Source: Ulota crispa
Taxonomy: Eukaryota > Streptophyta > Bryopsida > Orthotrichales > Orthotrichaceae
Assembly (NCBI GenBank): GCA_963920765.1
Contig: OY987244.1
Span: forward strand, 3,598,501-3,662,500
DNA: 64,000 nucleotides
Direction of reading: 5' to 3'
A model generated the notes under the pieces. The model was not told the origin of the DNA and made no database searches. It was given only the letters and a program-made list of their open reading frames with translations. Position 1 is the first letter of the stretch; each line of letters begins with the position of its first letter. Positions 34,301-45,492 of the stretch are shown piece by piece. The position numbers and the translations under genes are program-made.

Positions 34301-35330
34301 GTGAGCATAATCAAAGGCTTGGCAATCAAGCTAAAGCTTTTGACAAAGCAGCGATAATAATTTGCTAAGCCAAGAAATGCGCGCAGCTGAGAAATATCAC
34401 AAGGTGCTAAAAGCTTTTAAAGAGCATCCACCTTTGCCTGCTGTACGCCAAGTTCTCTTAGAACTATCATGTGTCCAAAGTACAACAACCGGTCATGGAA
34501 GAATTTGCACTTGCCATAATGCAAGCGCAATCTCCACTTTCGCAACCACTCAAAAACGGCTTGCAAATGCCTCACATGCTCTTGAGGTAAACTACTAAAG
34601 ACAATAATATTATCAATATAGCACCAAGCAAATGGCAATCTAGTCAAAACACAGTCCATTACCCTTTGAAACTCAGCAAGTGCGTATTTAAGACCAAATG
34701 AAAGAAACTTCCAATGATAGAGGAGATCTTTGCCATCATGATCCACTCCTGACAATGCAGTTTTTCACAATTTTCCAACCGTAGTGGCAACTGATGGTAT
34801 CTAGATTTCAAATCTAATGTACTGAAGATTTGAGCCAATCCTACTATATCAAATAACTCTTCCGGCATTGGCATAGGATATCGGTCCAATTTGGTCTTTT
34901 TATTGACCGGACGATAATCTCTACACATCCTCTTCTCAGTCTAAATTCTAAAAATATTATTTTTAGAAGGCATCACCATAGCACAAGTGTACTTGCCATT
35001 AGATAACTCAATCAAACCTGCAGCTAAAAGCTCTTGGCATTGGGTTTGAACACCAGTTCTTTTAGAACTATTCAGGTTATAAGGACGTCTGAAGATCAGA
35101 TGATCATTCTTAAGCTAAATGTGAATGCGCTTGCTTTTATAACCCTTCAAATCATGAAGGTTAAAAGCAAAGCAGCTCCGATACGAGTGCACAAATGCTT
35201 GCACCTCATATGCCTCAACATCTGTGACATGATGACCTAAACTCAAAGGCCAATTATCAAACTTTCTAGTAGTCTTCTCTAACAACAGACCACCGCCAGA
35301 TGTGGACACAATCTGTGGTTGCTAATCAGA
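34300..35330 (-). pseudogene. Element 2 reverse transcriptase
   Basis: Minus strand. CRDYRPVNKKTKLDRYPMP and IFSTLDLKSRYHQLPL are typical fingers and palm motifs. The active-site box reads CYIDNIIVFS: the second catalytic Asp of YIDD is Asn (codon 34609-34611). LRAFLGLANYYR follows near 34380. At least one stop before CRDYRP and one frame change near 34740 break the ORF. Confidence 0.88.
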
Positions 35331-35559
35331 AGAGGAAGGTACAATATCATTGCCTCCAGCATCACCATTTAAGGCCAAAATAGCAAAAGCTTTTTGAGCT
35401 TGAGCTCCTCCAAAGTTTACCATTGAAAATGAAAATGATGCTCATAATTATCTTGAACTGTAGCGATTGACATTTCCACTGCTCCATGACCATTATCCTC
35501 TGTCCTCAAAGTGAACGAATAGTCATTTTACTGCTGAACAGCAAGGCGAATGCTAACAG

Positions 35560-36601
35560 CTCAAACCATGGTATGAAGATCCATAGCCTGGCCCAATACA
35601 AAACATCGTTGATCTTCAGTGAGATCATGAATTACTGTAGTGCCAGAAAAAAAATCCATGGCACGCTTTTGCTCACCCACATTGGATTCTTCATAAGCGT
35701 AGCTATGAGAATCCCACACCATGTCAGGTCAACGTACTTAAAATGCAAAGGACTTAAGATATGTAACAAAGGTTGATAATGCCTCACAAGGCTTTTCAAC
35801 TTTGTTGATCAAAGCAAAAGGAAGTGAATTATTTTTTGTTACAACCAAAGATTCTTTGTGGTCATCCAAAAAATCCTTTACAACACGCCCTGAAGGTTTA
35901 ATAACTCGTGAAAGTGCCTTAGCCAATATAGAATGTGACATCATGTTGGTCCAAAGCTAACGTGGTCAACAAATAAACAACCCTAATGGCGTGGCATCCA
36001 CAAAGGTTGGAAGACCAAGAATTTGGCAAATGTAATGGCCATCATCCATTACCTTTAGGCAATCATTGCTCAATGGAGATACATTTTCAAAAATATACGC
36101 GAGTAGAATAGTTTGATGGTTATACCACCATTGTATAATCTTCATTAACTCCATAAAAGTGCTAGATCTTGGGTCATCTAACCCTTGACTTGCATCCACT
36201 TGTGAATGACATTGGTAAAGCTATCTTGCCGTAAGCAAATCAACGTGGCCCAACCTCTTCAAATTCTCATCACCAATAAAGGCAATGTCTCTAAAAATGT
36301 GGCCAAAACATCCATGAATGGATGACGGAGGCAATTGCTCAGAAAACTCAGCTATCAACTTTTGAAAATGATGTCAGGCTGCTCTGGTAGGCACATAACT
36401 GTTATCCACATGAACGTATCGCCAAACTATGAGCCTAGCCTCTAAAATGGCTGCTAATCCGGCACCAATGCTTCCAAAAAGCTCCACAAAAGTGATTTCG
36501 TCTACAAATACACGCCAATGAATAGGTTGTCCAAACATAAAGCTAATGGGAGGAGTAGAAACCAAAGAATCAAAAGGTATAGAAGCTGCAATATCCATAC
36601 A
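35560..36601 (-). pseudogene. Cytosine-5 DNA methyltransferase domain inside element 2
   Basis: Minus strand, between protease and RT. C5-methyltransferase motifs appear in canonical order: motif I FVELFGSIGAGLAA (S-adenosylmethionine binding, about 36491-36450); the motif IV region after LGHVDLL, where the expected Pro-Cys-Gln reads Leu-Tyr-Gln after a stop (Tyr codon 36215-36217); QGLDDPRSSTF after it; motif VI YIFENV (36080-36088); and a C-terminal GEQKRAMDFFSGTT and QRCFVLGQAMDLH that correspond to motifs IX and X (about 35690-35570). Stops break it at several places. The loss of the catalytic Cys means no activity. Such an enzyme would methylate DNA, perhaps the element's own; that role is inference. 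Upstream pieces to 36826 may belong to it or to a linker. Confidence 0.85.
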
Positions 36602-36826
36602 TCATCGGGACAATCTCTGACGGCTTGTCCAAGGTGACAAAGCATCCTTACAATGCTGAAGTGCAGTCACCAAAACTGGTAATTCTTGCCGGTCCTCTGA
36701 AAATGCAGCAGCAAACGCCAAAGTCTCCTCTAAAAACAAAAGATCAAATTGAAGGTTCTTCAAAAATGCTGAGCATTCAAACATAGCATCAGCAGTCATA
36801 GATATAGTCAATGCTGCAAATGCCAT
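36602..36826 (-). pseudogene. Element 2 linker between protease and methyltransferase
   Basis: Alanine-rich helical piece (AFAALTISMTADAMFECSAF...) read in the same frame as the methyltransferase, separated from it by one stop at 36599-36601. No domain recognised. Confidence 0.5.
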
Positions 36827-37705
36827 TGGAATAAGCTCCTTCTAGCCATCGCTAAAACACCATTCTAGTAAACCCCACGCCTTTTTGATCCAATTATCCA
36901 TATCGAAATCAAGAAGGTAAAACGTCCACTAACCAACTAGAATATCATAGTTAGTAGCATTCATGATAGCAAATCTAAAAGAAAAGTGAAAATAGATAGA
37001 TCTCCCGCCTACTCAAAAAATCAGTTGTAGAAGCTCTTTGGTATAATCTGTAACACGCCCCGTGCCCTCAACTAAAATGACAATAGTGAATGGACAAGGT
37101 ACCAAGTTTTTAGCAGTCAAACCAAGTTTTGCCGTCAAATGCTTGTCAATTATAATTGGCTAGGCATCTGAATCCATCATTGGTCTAAGTGGAGTAGCTC
37201 GATGACCATGCTCTGTACTACATGAAACCACAAACATTCCATTATTATTTATTAAATAAACAATACTTGGGTGTACAGCCTGTCGTTCTCTTTCGGATTT
37301 TGCTGAAACATCAGCAGGATAAACTACTCCCGCCGTTAGAAGCGCATTTATAGATGAATGATGCGGTGTGTGGCTATCCACATCCTCACTAAATGCTGCA
37401 ATGGCTTCAGCTGCAAGTTTAGCTCGTAATTTTGCTTGAGTCTCTGAATCTTCAACTGAATAACTCTCGGCAACAGCTTGAGAAACCTGAAAAGATGGCA
37501 TGTCCGTATTCCTTTCTAAAACATGTCCCACCATATAAAAAATCTCAGAGGTTTGGAAATCAGATGCCATCAACTCTGAGCCAAAAAATATTGGCATTTG
37601 CATAACCTTAAAAATCATGGTTTGCAATAAATCAGATGAGGCAAAACCCTCAAAATGTGGAAGTACAACAACTGGGAGTTTGCCCGTGGCAACAATATTA
37701 ACCAA
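36827..37705 (-). pseudogene. Element 2 aspartic protease
   Basis: Minus strand. A 181-codon piece ends RPMMDSDA at 37160, followed by a TAG and then PIIIDKHLTAKLG; the D-S-G triad expected for a retropepsin is D-S-D here. NATNYDILVG, about 75 residues on, matches the second conserved element of such proteases. The Gly-to-Asp change and the stop both fit G-to-A or C-to-T. Confidence 0.7.
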
Positions 37706-37728
37706 ACCAAAAGATAATGGCAGGGTGC

Positions 37729-38033
37729 CTAGCCAATAGAATCAGCATGATCACTATGGCGTGCGCGTGAGACAGTAGTGACATCTAATATTGGTGAATA
37801 AACTGATCCATCAGTAGTCTGAGATTGGGTAGCAGCTGCAGCTCCCAATTTTTTAGATGCAAAAAATATGTAATGCTCAGAATTAGAATAACCAGTTATC
37901 TTCTTAGAAGGTCTCTCAAAATCAGAAATTTGAACCAATGATACAGAGGTTTTGAGCTTTTGCTTCAACTCTGTTATTTTGGCCTCAAGAGTCTTCTCTC
38001 TTCGTGATTTACTAGCTATAAAACTAGCTGACT
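37729..38033 (-). pseudogene. Element 2 gag-pol linker
   Basis: Broken frame with LKTSVSLVQISDFERPSKK and Ser/Thr-rich sequence between gag and protease. No domain recognised. Confidence 0.45.
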
Positions 38034-39170
38034 TTATCTCGGAATGAAGTTGAAATTAGTAATCCTTATCTGGTTAGAGCTGTCACAATCGTGACACTTT
38101 AAAGCCTTCTTCTTGGGCTTAGCTTCACCTTTCATATCTTTCTTTTTAGTAGCTTTGGATGGCTGAAAAAGAGTCTTGGGTTTCTCTAAGCAATCTTTCT
38201 TGATATGTCCATCTTGCTCACATTTCCAACAATGTACTATCTTCTCTGGTTTAATATTCGCCAGATTGCTAGTGACAGCAAGGGTCTTCTTAGATTTGGA
38301 AAAATTTGTCGTGAAAGTGATCATATTCGTAACGTCATGACGATAAAGAGTCTAGTCACATCTCTCAACGACAGCAAAAACTTTGGTTAAAGTAGCCATA
38401 CTCTCATAATCAAGAATAATCCGCAGGGATGCAAAATACAACAACTGCTTGTCGATCTTTGACAAAAAGATCTTCACAAGCTGACTTTCAGTAAAAACTC
38501 CACTAGACTTGACAACAAACCGTGCTAAGCAGATGTACATTGTATATGGCGTATCTTCATTCTTCCTCTAAAAATCTTGGATACTCTGCATTTGATCATG
38601 ACGGAATCTGCCTTATTCCACTTCTAAATGTTTAATGAACTGCGCTAGAGGATCAAACCGGGGTGAGGAGTCAACTATGGCCAGTGTTGCCTGAATAACT
38701 TGAGTCATGCGCAACATGATGGGTGGTATAACAGTCTTTGTTCTAAATCTCAGAACTATTGCTTTGTCTTTAGGATTCTCGGAGGCCTCTACTTCACCCT
38801 CGCTAGGTCTCTCCTTTACCTTCACAGTTAAGGAGGCTAAGGCAGCTACTGCGCCATCTTTAAGAGCTGAAATAAGCTCTATTTGCGTCTCCTAGTAAAA
38901 CTGCACCTCAAAAAGCTCAAGTTGATGAGCATGAGTCTACTGCTCATAGGTCTGAAGGCCCTCAAACTCTAAATGTTAAGGCAAAATCTCAAAAGCAAAC
39001 CAGTCATTGAGACTAAGTGATCTCAAGTGATTCTCCTTCATCCATGTACAAAAGCGAAGCCACCAATCAGGAAAGGAGATCTCCCTGGTGATTTTTGACA
39101 ACCAATCATGCACTAAATTGCAATGATCATCCTCCATATTGTAAAACGTGCCAAAACTCAAGATCCAAAG
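38034..39170 (-). pseudogene. Element 2 Gag with CCHC zinc knuckle
   Basis: Minus strand. The last piece (38034-38324) has a perfect nucleocapsid knuckle CWKCEQDGHIKKDC (CX2CX4HX4C), followed by lysine-rich sequence and a further CHDC. Upstream pieces (38352-38540, 38613-38825, about 38976-39170) carry the capsid-like part, with FDPLAQFIKHLEVE and DWWLRFCTWM. Several stops intervene. Confidence 0.8.
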
Positions 39171-39271
39171 TCCACTAGTAGTATTTAACATCGAATCAGG
39201 CTGAAAAGCCTCATTGGTATCTACCGCTAGCCCAAAGTCTTTGGTATAGTTACACAAATGAAAAAATGATC

Positions 39272-39376
39272 CACAATGACTAAATGACAAAGATTGTAAT
39301 AACCAAACAACGACTACAAAATAACTATAAAATGACTGTATAATCATGGTTTAGTCATTGTCACTTAGTCATTGTG
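39272..39376. mobile_element. Short inverted-repeat MITE
   Basis: CACAATGACTAAATGACAA on the left and TTAGTCATTGTCACTTAGTC through CATTGTG on the right form an inverted pair; 105 bp. It resembles parts of the MITE at 52978-53120. No clear target duplication. Confidence 0.55.
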
Positions 39377-39621
39377 AACCCGTTTTTTGTCTGTGTCACA
39401 TTTCAAATAGTTTGATGAAGAAAACTGATAATATCGACTTTTAGTCTGCACCATGAACAGACAATATAGGTACTTGCAACTATCTACAAGCTTATGGCAA
39501 TCTGCAATTATCTAAAGGCTTAGGGCAATTTGACCTGCAATCACCAGCAAATTGTGTGATTCACCAATAATAACATCTGGTAAGCACAGGTTCAAGACAT
39601 ACAAAAAGGTTTCGTCGGCAA

Positions 39622-39810
39622 TTAATCCAGCTTCACTTCCATAATATGCCCACCCTCAACGAACATAAAACGGGACAACACTGAATATATTCCAACAACA
39701 ATGACTGCAAACAAAAAGAAGGTACCAAAAATCCAAAATACAAATCTTGGATCATCTTCCTCAAACAACAAATAAGCAAAAATAAAACCTGCACAACCAA
39801 GTAACAACGT
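39622..39810 (-). pseudogene. Exon-like block encoding two membrane segments (host-gene-like)
   Basis: Minus strand: an acceptor (TTCTTTAG) precedes 39810 and the block stays open to a stop at 39622-39624. The peptide has two hydrophobic stretches (LLLGCAGFIFAYLLF and WIFGTFFLFAVIVVGIYSVL) joined by EEDDPRFVF, and ends GHIMEVKLD. It reads like the last exon of a small membrane protein and not like retroelement coding. Family not recognised. Confidence 0.4.
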
Positions 39811-40015
39811 CTAAAGAACAAGCCACTGTCAATCTACAGTGAAGTTCAAAACATGCTAACCTTTAGCCACTTCTCTAAAATGTCACCGCCACCCCATCAA
39901 AAGATTGCGTGTTAGACAACATTGTCATCCACATGTGCTCCTTCTTTCCGGCCTAAAACTATCACTCAATGACAAATAAGCAAAAAAAAATGAAACCAAC
40001 ACAACTGACGCTCAC

Positions 40016-40092
40016 CTATGGTAGGTGGTAAATAGCAAAATGGAATGCAACGACCTGCTATTCCAATGCCCCCAAACCCAATGTCCAACAAT
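40016..40092 (-). pseudogene. Second exon-like block upstream of 39622-39810
   Basis: 77 bp on the minus strand between an acceptor (TTGTGAG) and a strong donor (CATAG|GTGAGC). One frame reads LLDIGFGGIGIAGRCIPFCY, again membrane-protein-like. The phase does not join directly to 39810, so a further exon (perhaps near 39900-39955) would be needed. Tentative. Confidence 0.3.
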
Positions 40093-40372
40093 CTCACAAA
40101 TTTTTTTGACAATCTTCTATAAAATTAGTTGTAATGCTTAGGTTATGAAAATCCAATGAATTGCTTTTAAATTGTTTGGGTAATGTAATTAAACCAGATC
40201 TTTCATGAGCTTTAGCAGGTAATCCTTGGCTTAAATTCTGATTATGTGAAAAACCAAGAGGGGGAGATTCACAGCCAGAGATGGCTGGGGTTGGCTATGG
40301 TTGATTGTTAGAAACCGGATGAAAATTTAAGGGATAAATGGGATCTGGGTGATGAAACTCCAGCTCCCCTGA

Positions 40373-40760
40373 TGGTCGCTGCTCCGCTGCAGGCCTTCCC
40401 CGACATCGCCAGCTCCGGCACCTGCTCCCTCGACGCTGCCGAATCTGTCTCCCGAAACCCTAAGGCTTTCGTCGCCTCTCCGGCCAGCTCGCCCCTCCCG
40501 CAGTCCCGCTCGTCGAAGCTCCTGCGTGCTGCTCCCGGACTGCTAGTCGAGCGTTGCTCCCGCTACTCTCGACTCCGGAAACCCTAATTTTTTTTTTTTT
40601 TTGTCGTTGGTCGTCCCGCCTTCCTGCTCGTCGCAGCTGCCGGTGCCTTTTGCTGCGCGGTCGCGTGGCGGTCCGTCTCCGAAGTCTGAAACCCTAACTT
40701 TGAACGTCGAACTCCGCCCGGCTCCACTCAAGCTCCCGAAACCCTAGTTCTCACGTCGAA
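40373..40760. promoter_or_regulatory. GC-rich island with repeated telo-box motifs
   Basis: GC-rich block in AT-rich DNA with GAAACCCTA repeated at about 40464, 40577, 40689 and 40738. AAACCCTAA (telo box) is common in 5' regions of plant housekeeping genes. With the exon-like blocks at 39.6-40.1 kb this may be the promoter and 5' end of a small minus-strand gene. A plus-strand ORF of 71 codons is probably incidental. Confidence 0.35.
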
Positions 40761-41092
40761 GTCGCTTGCTGCCCGGACTTGTTTCGTCAAGCTCAGTCAC
40801 TGCTCCGTACTCCGGTCAGCTCCCACTAAATTCCAAATACTCAACAAAAAACAAACCACAACTAAAAACTAAAACTCGGACAGAAACTAAAAACCCTAGT
40901 TTCTCTCCTGCACAAGCGCCTCTGCTCAAGGCTTCTGCATAGCTTCCGTATGGATCAAGCTCACAACTCTCAACAAAAATAACGCATCTGTACTTACTCA
41001 ACCGTAAATCCAGAACCATAAACTAAACACCCAAAATCTCTATAAACCACAAAGATTCAAGACCAGCAAAAAAAACGGCATTATTTGTTGAG

Positions 41093-41427
41093 TGATAAGA
41101 TACAAAATCTAAGCACTTAAGCGTCAGTCAAGCTACCTCTCACTTTGCTCATGGGAGAATCCAAGAGTGTAAGGAGGAACGTGAAAGATAGTATAAAACT
41201 CAAGAAAACACAACAAGTGTACTCTCTCTCAAAAACACCTCACAAGACTTGACTTGGCAAAAAATGCCAATTTAAGGAAGTAACGTACTGGTCACTTCAA
41301 ATGAGGTGCCACCTAGAATGAGGTGCCAAAGGCCCTAATCTTCCTCAAAACTACTAAAAACAAAGATCATCCACTAATGACATACATTCAATGTGGCATA
41401 GCCACGATACCACATCACGTAACATTG
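41093..41427 (-). repeat. Element 2 right LTR, truncated
   Basis: Starts TGATAAGATACAAAATC and follows the left LTR until CACGTAACATTG, then diverges; the last ~124 bp are missing. The left LTR shows T where this copy has C at several places. Confidence 0.75.
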
Positions 41428-42334
41428 AGGTTTATTTTTTTCATGTAGAAGACCAAGTTAGGTATGTGTGGGAGAATTTTCAATTCAATTGAAACTATAC
41501 AACACATGGAAAAAACTAGAAAGTAGAAAAAAATAAAGAATGAGTCAAATCACTAAATTGTCAAAAACTTAATTATTGAAATAAAAAATGAAAATCCCAA
41601 TTATCATAACGTTGTAATAAGCAATCTACTTCCTTAGGTTTAGTATTTTTTCCAAAATATGGAAAATTGTGGAAAATAAAGGACTTCAAAGTTTATTTTA
41701 GAGTAGAGTATCCATAATTGCCCACAAACTAAAACATCTCATAATTTTCATTTCATTGATTGGAATTGAATGATTCAAAGCTTCCCACATATAAAAAAAA
41801 TCTAAAGAACCAGTTTCAAATTTTTATTTTAAAAAAATGCAATTTTAAAAAAGTTTTTGGGCTGCCAAGATTGCCCTCCCTCTGCTGGGTAGCAAACATT
41901 CTTGCATAACCTCTTTGTCAAATGTCAAAATGAAAAATTAGATACCCATGTAAGTTTTAGAACTCCCCACCTTCACTAAAAGTTTCAAAAAATCCCGCAA
42001 ACTAGTTTAGCTATAGGTACATGCCTAAAATCCATTTGTCCCCCAAGGGGATTGTTGGGCCTTTAGGGGTTACAATTCAAAAAGAATTAATACAACTTAT
42101 CAAAATGTTGACTTATTGTTCAAATCAGAGCCCGGGTAGATCACTTATGCATTTTAGAAATGATGTGCGGCATAATATAGCAAGGGGTTTATTCAATGGA
42201 GAGAAAATCTATAATTAAATCACAAATAAGAATGGGAACATTCAAAGTGGTACATCCAATATAGATAACATAGGTACACTACAAACATGGAGCATTATTA
42301 TTTTTTACAACTAATGTAGGGTAATAAATATATG

Positions 42335-42432
42335 GGTATCCTATGCAATACTATGTAGACTACTTTAATTAGTATGGATTGAAGGTATCCTATGCAATAC
42401 TATGTAGACTACTTTAATTAGTATGGATTGAA
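42335..42432. repeat. 49 bp tandem duplication
   Basis: Two exact copies of a 49 bp unit starting GGTATCCTATGCAATACTAT, at 42335 and 42384, followed by the start of a third, diverged unit. Confidence 0.9.
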
Positions 42433-43026
42433 GGTATCGTATGTAGTACTGTTGAGAATACTGTATTTAATATGGGTCTTTATTCAAGCAGGTGAGCATA
42501 AAGTAGGGTGAGAACAAGAAATCTAAACTTTTCTACCCTAGTCAGGTACAACCATCAAATATGCACATAACTCTTTTGTCCTTCTTACCCTAGATTTTTT
42601 GCCATTACTTTGCTTAAAATTTTATTTTTCCACTTTATAAAAAAAATGGCCTAGAAAAAAATGGAATCTTTAAAGCCGTATAAGTAATTATTGAGTGCCC
42701 TAAAATATGTCATTTTGCCAAATTTTATAATTACAGAGGCCCTTTTATTTTTGCTAGGAAGTAAATAGCCCCTTAAAAATTACCCGTTGTTGCACAGGGG
42801 TACCCAAAGATACAAAGAGTGATCTACCCAAGAATTAGAGCAAATTCCTAGAAGCTCAGGAAATTCCAAAGTCATTTCAGGATTAATTTGGCACTTGAAT
42901 AACAGAGGCTTAGGACCTAGCGTAAATGATCATGCAACATTCAACTAGACAAGTACAAAATTTAAGCATGTTTTGTAAATTGTAAAGATGTACCTGACAT
43001 GTCTCCCTTCTCTTTGGTAGTGACTG

Positions 43027-43389
43027 ATGTTACTTGTGGAAGAACAAGTGCATTGCCTTGCAATCCAAAAGGTACAAGTAGTTGCTTTGAGTGAAATAAA
43101 AAATTTAGAAGGAAAGATGCTTGAATATAAAATGTACAGTATTGTTAAGAGATGTTCACACTTGGTATCAATGTTTGGGGAGAATCGGCGTTTAGTGCAT
43201 TGTCAGCCAATTGAAGTTGCAAATAAGTTGATAGAGTTTGAAACTGACTATTTCCTCAATCTCTCTAAAAATGTCCAAAAAGCTTCCTTTGCTAAGGATC
43301 AATTGTCTTTTAGTCTTTGTGCTAGTGACACATGCATTCTAGAATCAATATATCATCTACCAAATGTATGCAAAATCTCCAAGCTTTGA
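43027..43389 (+). pseudogene. Coding-like remnant of unknown family
   Basis: 120 codons open, with ordinary protein composition (MLEYKMYSIVKRCSHLVSMF, then HCQPIEVANKLIEFETDYF, ending CKISKL). A shorter, broken relative lies at 12831-12975, so it belongs to a dispersed repeat. No domain recognised; it may be a fragment of a transposon or a captured gene. Confidence 0.35.
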
Positions 43390-43399
43390 TGTTGCCATT

Positions 43400-45492
43400 T
43401 AGGCACCCAAAACCCATGCAAAATGTACCATATTTGTGTATGGTGCTAGCTTCTTGTTATTGACTATTTAAAGATTAGTAGCAACAATGGTACCTCATAT
43501 GGGCAAGGCCAAGCTTGTTAGGAGAGTTATACTCTCTAATTCCTTAACTTGCCCCCCATAAGATCATTGAACATGACAAACGCTTTCTTAGCATTTGAAA
43601 TCAGCAAAATGGAGCTTTTTAGTGGTATAACAAAATGTGTCTAATTTGAACATTTTTAGAGGGACAAAGGGAGTATCAACCAAAAATTGATCAGATTTTA
43701 CAACGTTTTTAATTATAATGTATCTAAGTATGAATATAGTAAATACTTGGTGCTATCTAGCAAAAAAAAAAAAAAAACAGTTAAAAATGGGAAATACCAG
43801 ATTTTAGATGGTGAAACCAAAACTACTCCCCATAAGCTGCTTGGTAAGTGTTAAGTAGATTCATTTCAAAAATCCTAGCTAAAACTCTTTACCAATATAA
43901 ATGAGATGTCTCAATTTCACAATTCATCAAATATACTCCAATGACGTATTTAGCTAATTTTAGACTATGCAATGTCTAGAAATAAAATTCAAACAAATAA
44001 AACTCCAAAATCAAAAAAAATCAAAATACAAAGGTTCTGATTTAACGTGCATGCTGCCCCTTGATTCACACGGGCATAAAAAGAGACCAAACCTTCATGT
44101 CCAGCTCGAACGTAACTACACCTAAGTGCAACTTAATTGTAAAACCGATTATAGACCATAAATCTCTACCTAAGACACAAACACCTTTAAAATATGAAAA
44201 CATAAGTTTATTTATCAAATTACACCTATAATCACCATTTTAAAAACCAGTGAGTCCTTCCTCCTTCCACAAAGTATCCAGAAAATGTATACAAAAAGAA
44301 TCTAGAATGTTCTTTCAATGACCAACAAGATTACAAAACAGGGCCGGAATTCAGTGTCCATTGCTTCATCCACAAAATACCATCCATCTACTGAATATCA
44401 CCACTTACAGAACGTCATCCATTCACCGAATATCATTCATCTAATTGTCCTCAGACCGAAGTCCAACGTTGTCTAGCCTGGAATCCGACCGCGCTTCTTT
44501 TTCTTCCACAACATTTGTCTCTCGACAAACTCAACCAGACAAATTGCATTTCCGCATACAGAAATCACACTTTTAGTGCAGAAGATTTCCAAGTTCATGA
44601 TTGCAATTAGTCACGTTTCCTTTATGATCAAGCAATGGATCTTTTCCTAACAACTCTACAACATATAATGATGGACAAAATAGACTACGTACTTAAGGAA
44701 CCAAACATTGCTCTGACTTGGATTAACACACTGCATTAAATCAATTCAATAATATAGTAGAGTATGAATTTATCTGTTTTGTATGTGTTTATACTTTATA
44801 CACTCCAATTTTGCCAAAAGTGACATATGTCTAATCTACTTTCACCCCATGGCTAGACCTACCACGGCAGTTTTCGGATTGAGTGCATATCAAATTCACT
44901 GTCAAAAATGAAGCAGATGAATATATTTTGACCAAATGAAACTTTTGGTGCAAATGTGAACTGTTTTAATGAAATGAAACTTTAAAGACATGCACTACCC
45001 ATCTGCCTCTTAGACAATTTTTTCTCTCCCCTAAAGCCATGTTTCTTGAGAAATTTACAAGAAAACATACTCATGTTCTTACAATTCTTGAGGACGTTTT
45101 CTGTGATTTATCTAAATGAGTTTTTTTGACATCAATGTTAATACAAAGAACATCAACATTGATAGGAAGGTATGTTTTTTGAAACATTAAAAAAAACAAA
45201 GGTTTCCACTTGTGATAGCTACCTTCAAATATATAAAAAAACTTCCATGAAAGTTGAGTTCAAAATGCCTACCATAAAGTAATCATAGATAAAACAATCT
45301 ATCTAGATTAAAAAATCTTCCAATTGCTAACCTTTGCACTCTTTATATCAATGAGGTTACACTCAAATATCTCCTCAACTTCAAAACTATTAGAGAAAAA
45401 GTTTCCACTCCTTAATACAATGATGACTAATTTGAACACTTCCCTAAATGCAAAGATACTAAAGAACTCAAGTTCCCCTCTATTTCTAGTAA
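43400..45492. other. AT-rich intergenic stretch
   Basis: No gene seen. The right end should hold the 3' untranslated region of the PK-NB-LRR gene. A run of A occurs near 43769. Confidence 0.4.

Larger units (their letters stand above)
31365..41427 (-). mobile_element. Ty3/gypsy retrotransposon carrying a DNA methyltransferase, element 2
   Basis: About 10 kb on the minus strand. Order from the 5' side: LTR, a segment of non-element-like DNA with exon-like blocks (39.4-41.1 kb), gag with CCHC knuckle, aspartic protease, cytosine-5 DNA methyltransferase, RT, RNase H, integrase, polypurine tract, LTR. Every domain is broken by stops or shifts; the changes at diagnostic residues are C-to-T or G-to-A. 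Methyltransferases captured by gypsy elements have been reported, as I recall, from the alga Klebsormidium and from dinoflagellates. No primer-binding site is recognisable next to the right LTR, so the 5' end may be rearranged. Confidence 0.85.
41690..43400. repeat. Repeat-derived region related to 11.8-13.8 kb
   Basis: 41720-42060 matches the interior and right arm of the element at 13390-13830. 42890-43190 matches 11820-11935 joined to 12831-12975. The order differs between the two places, so these are separate dispersed repeats. Confidence 0.5.
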
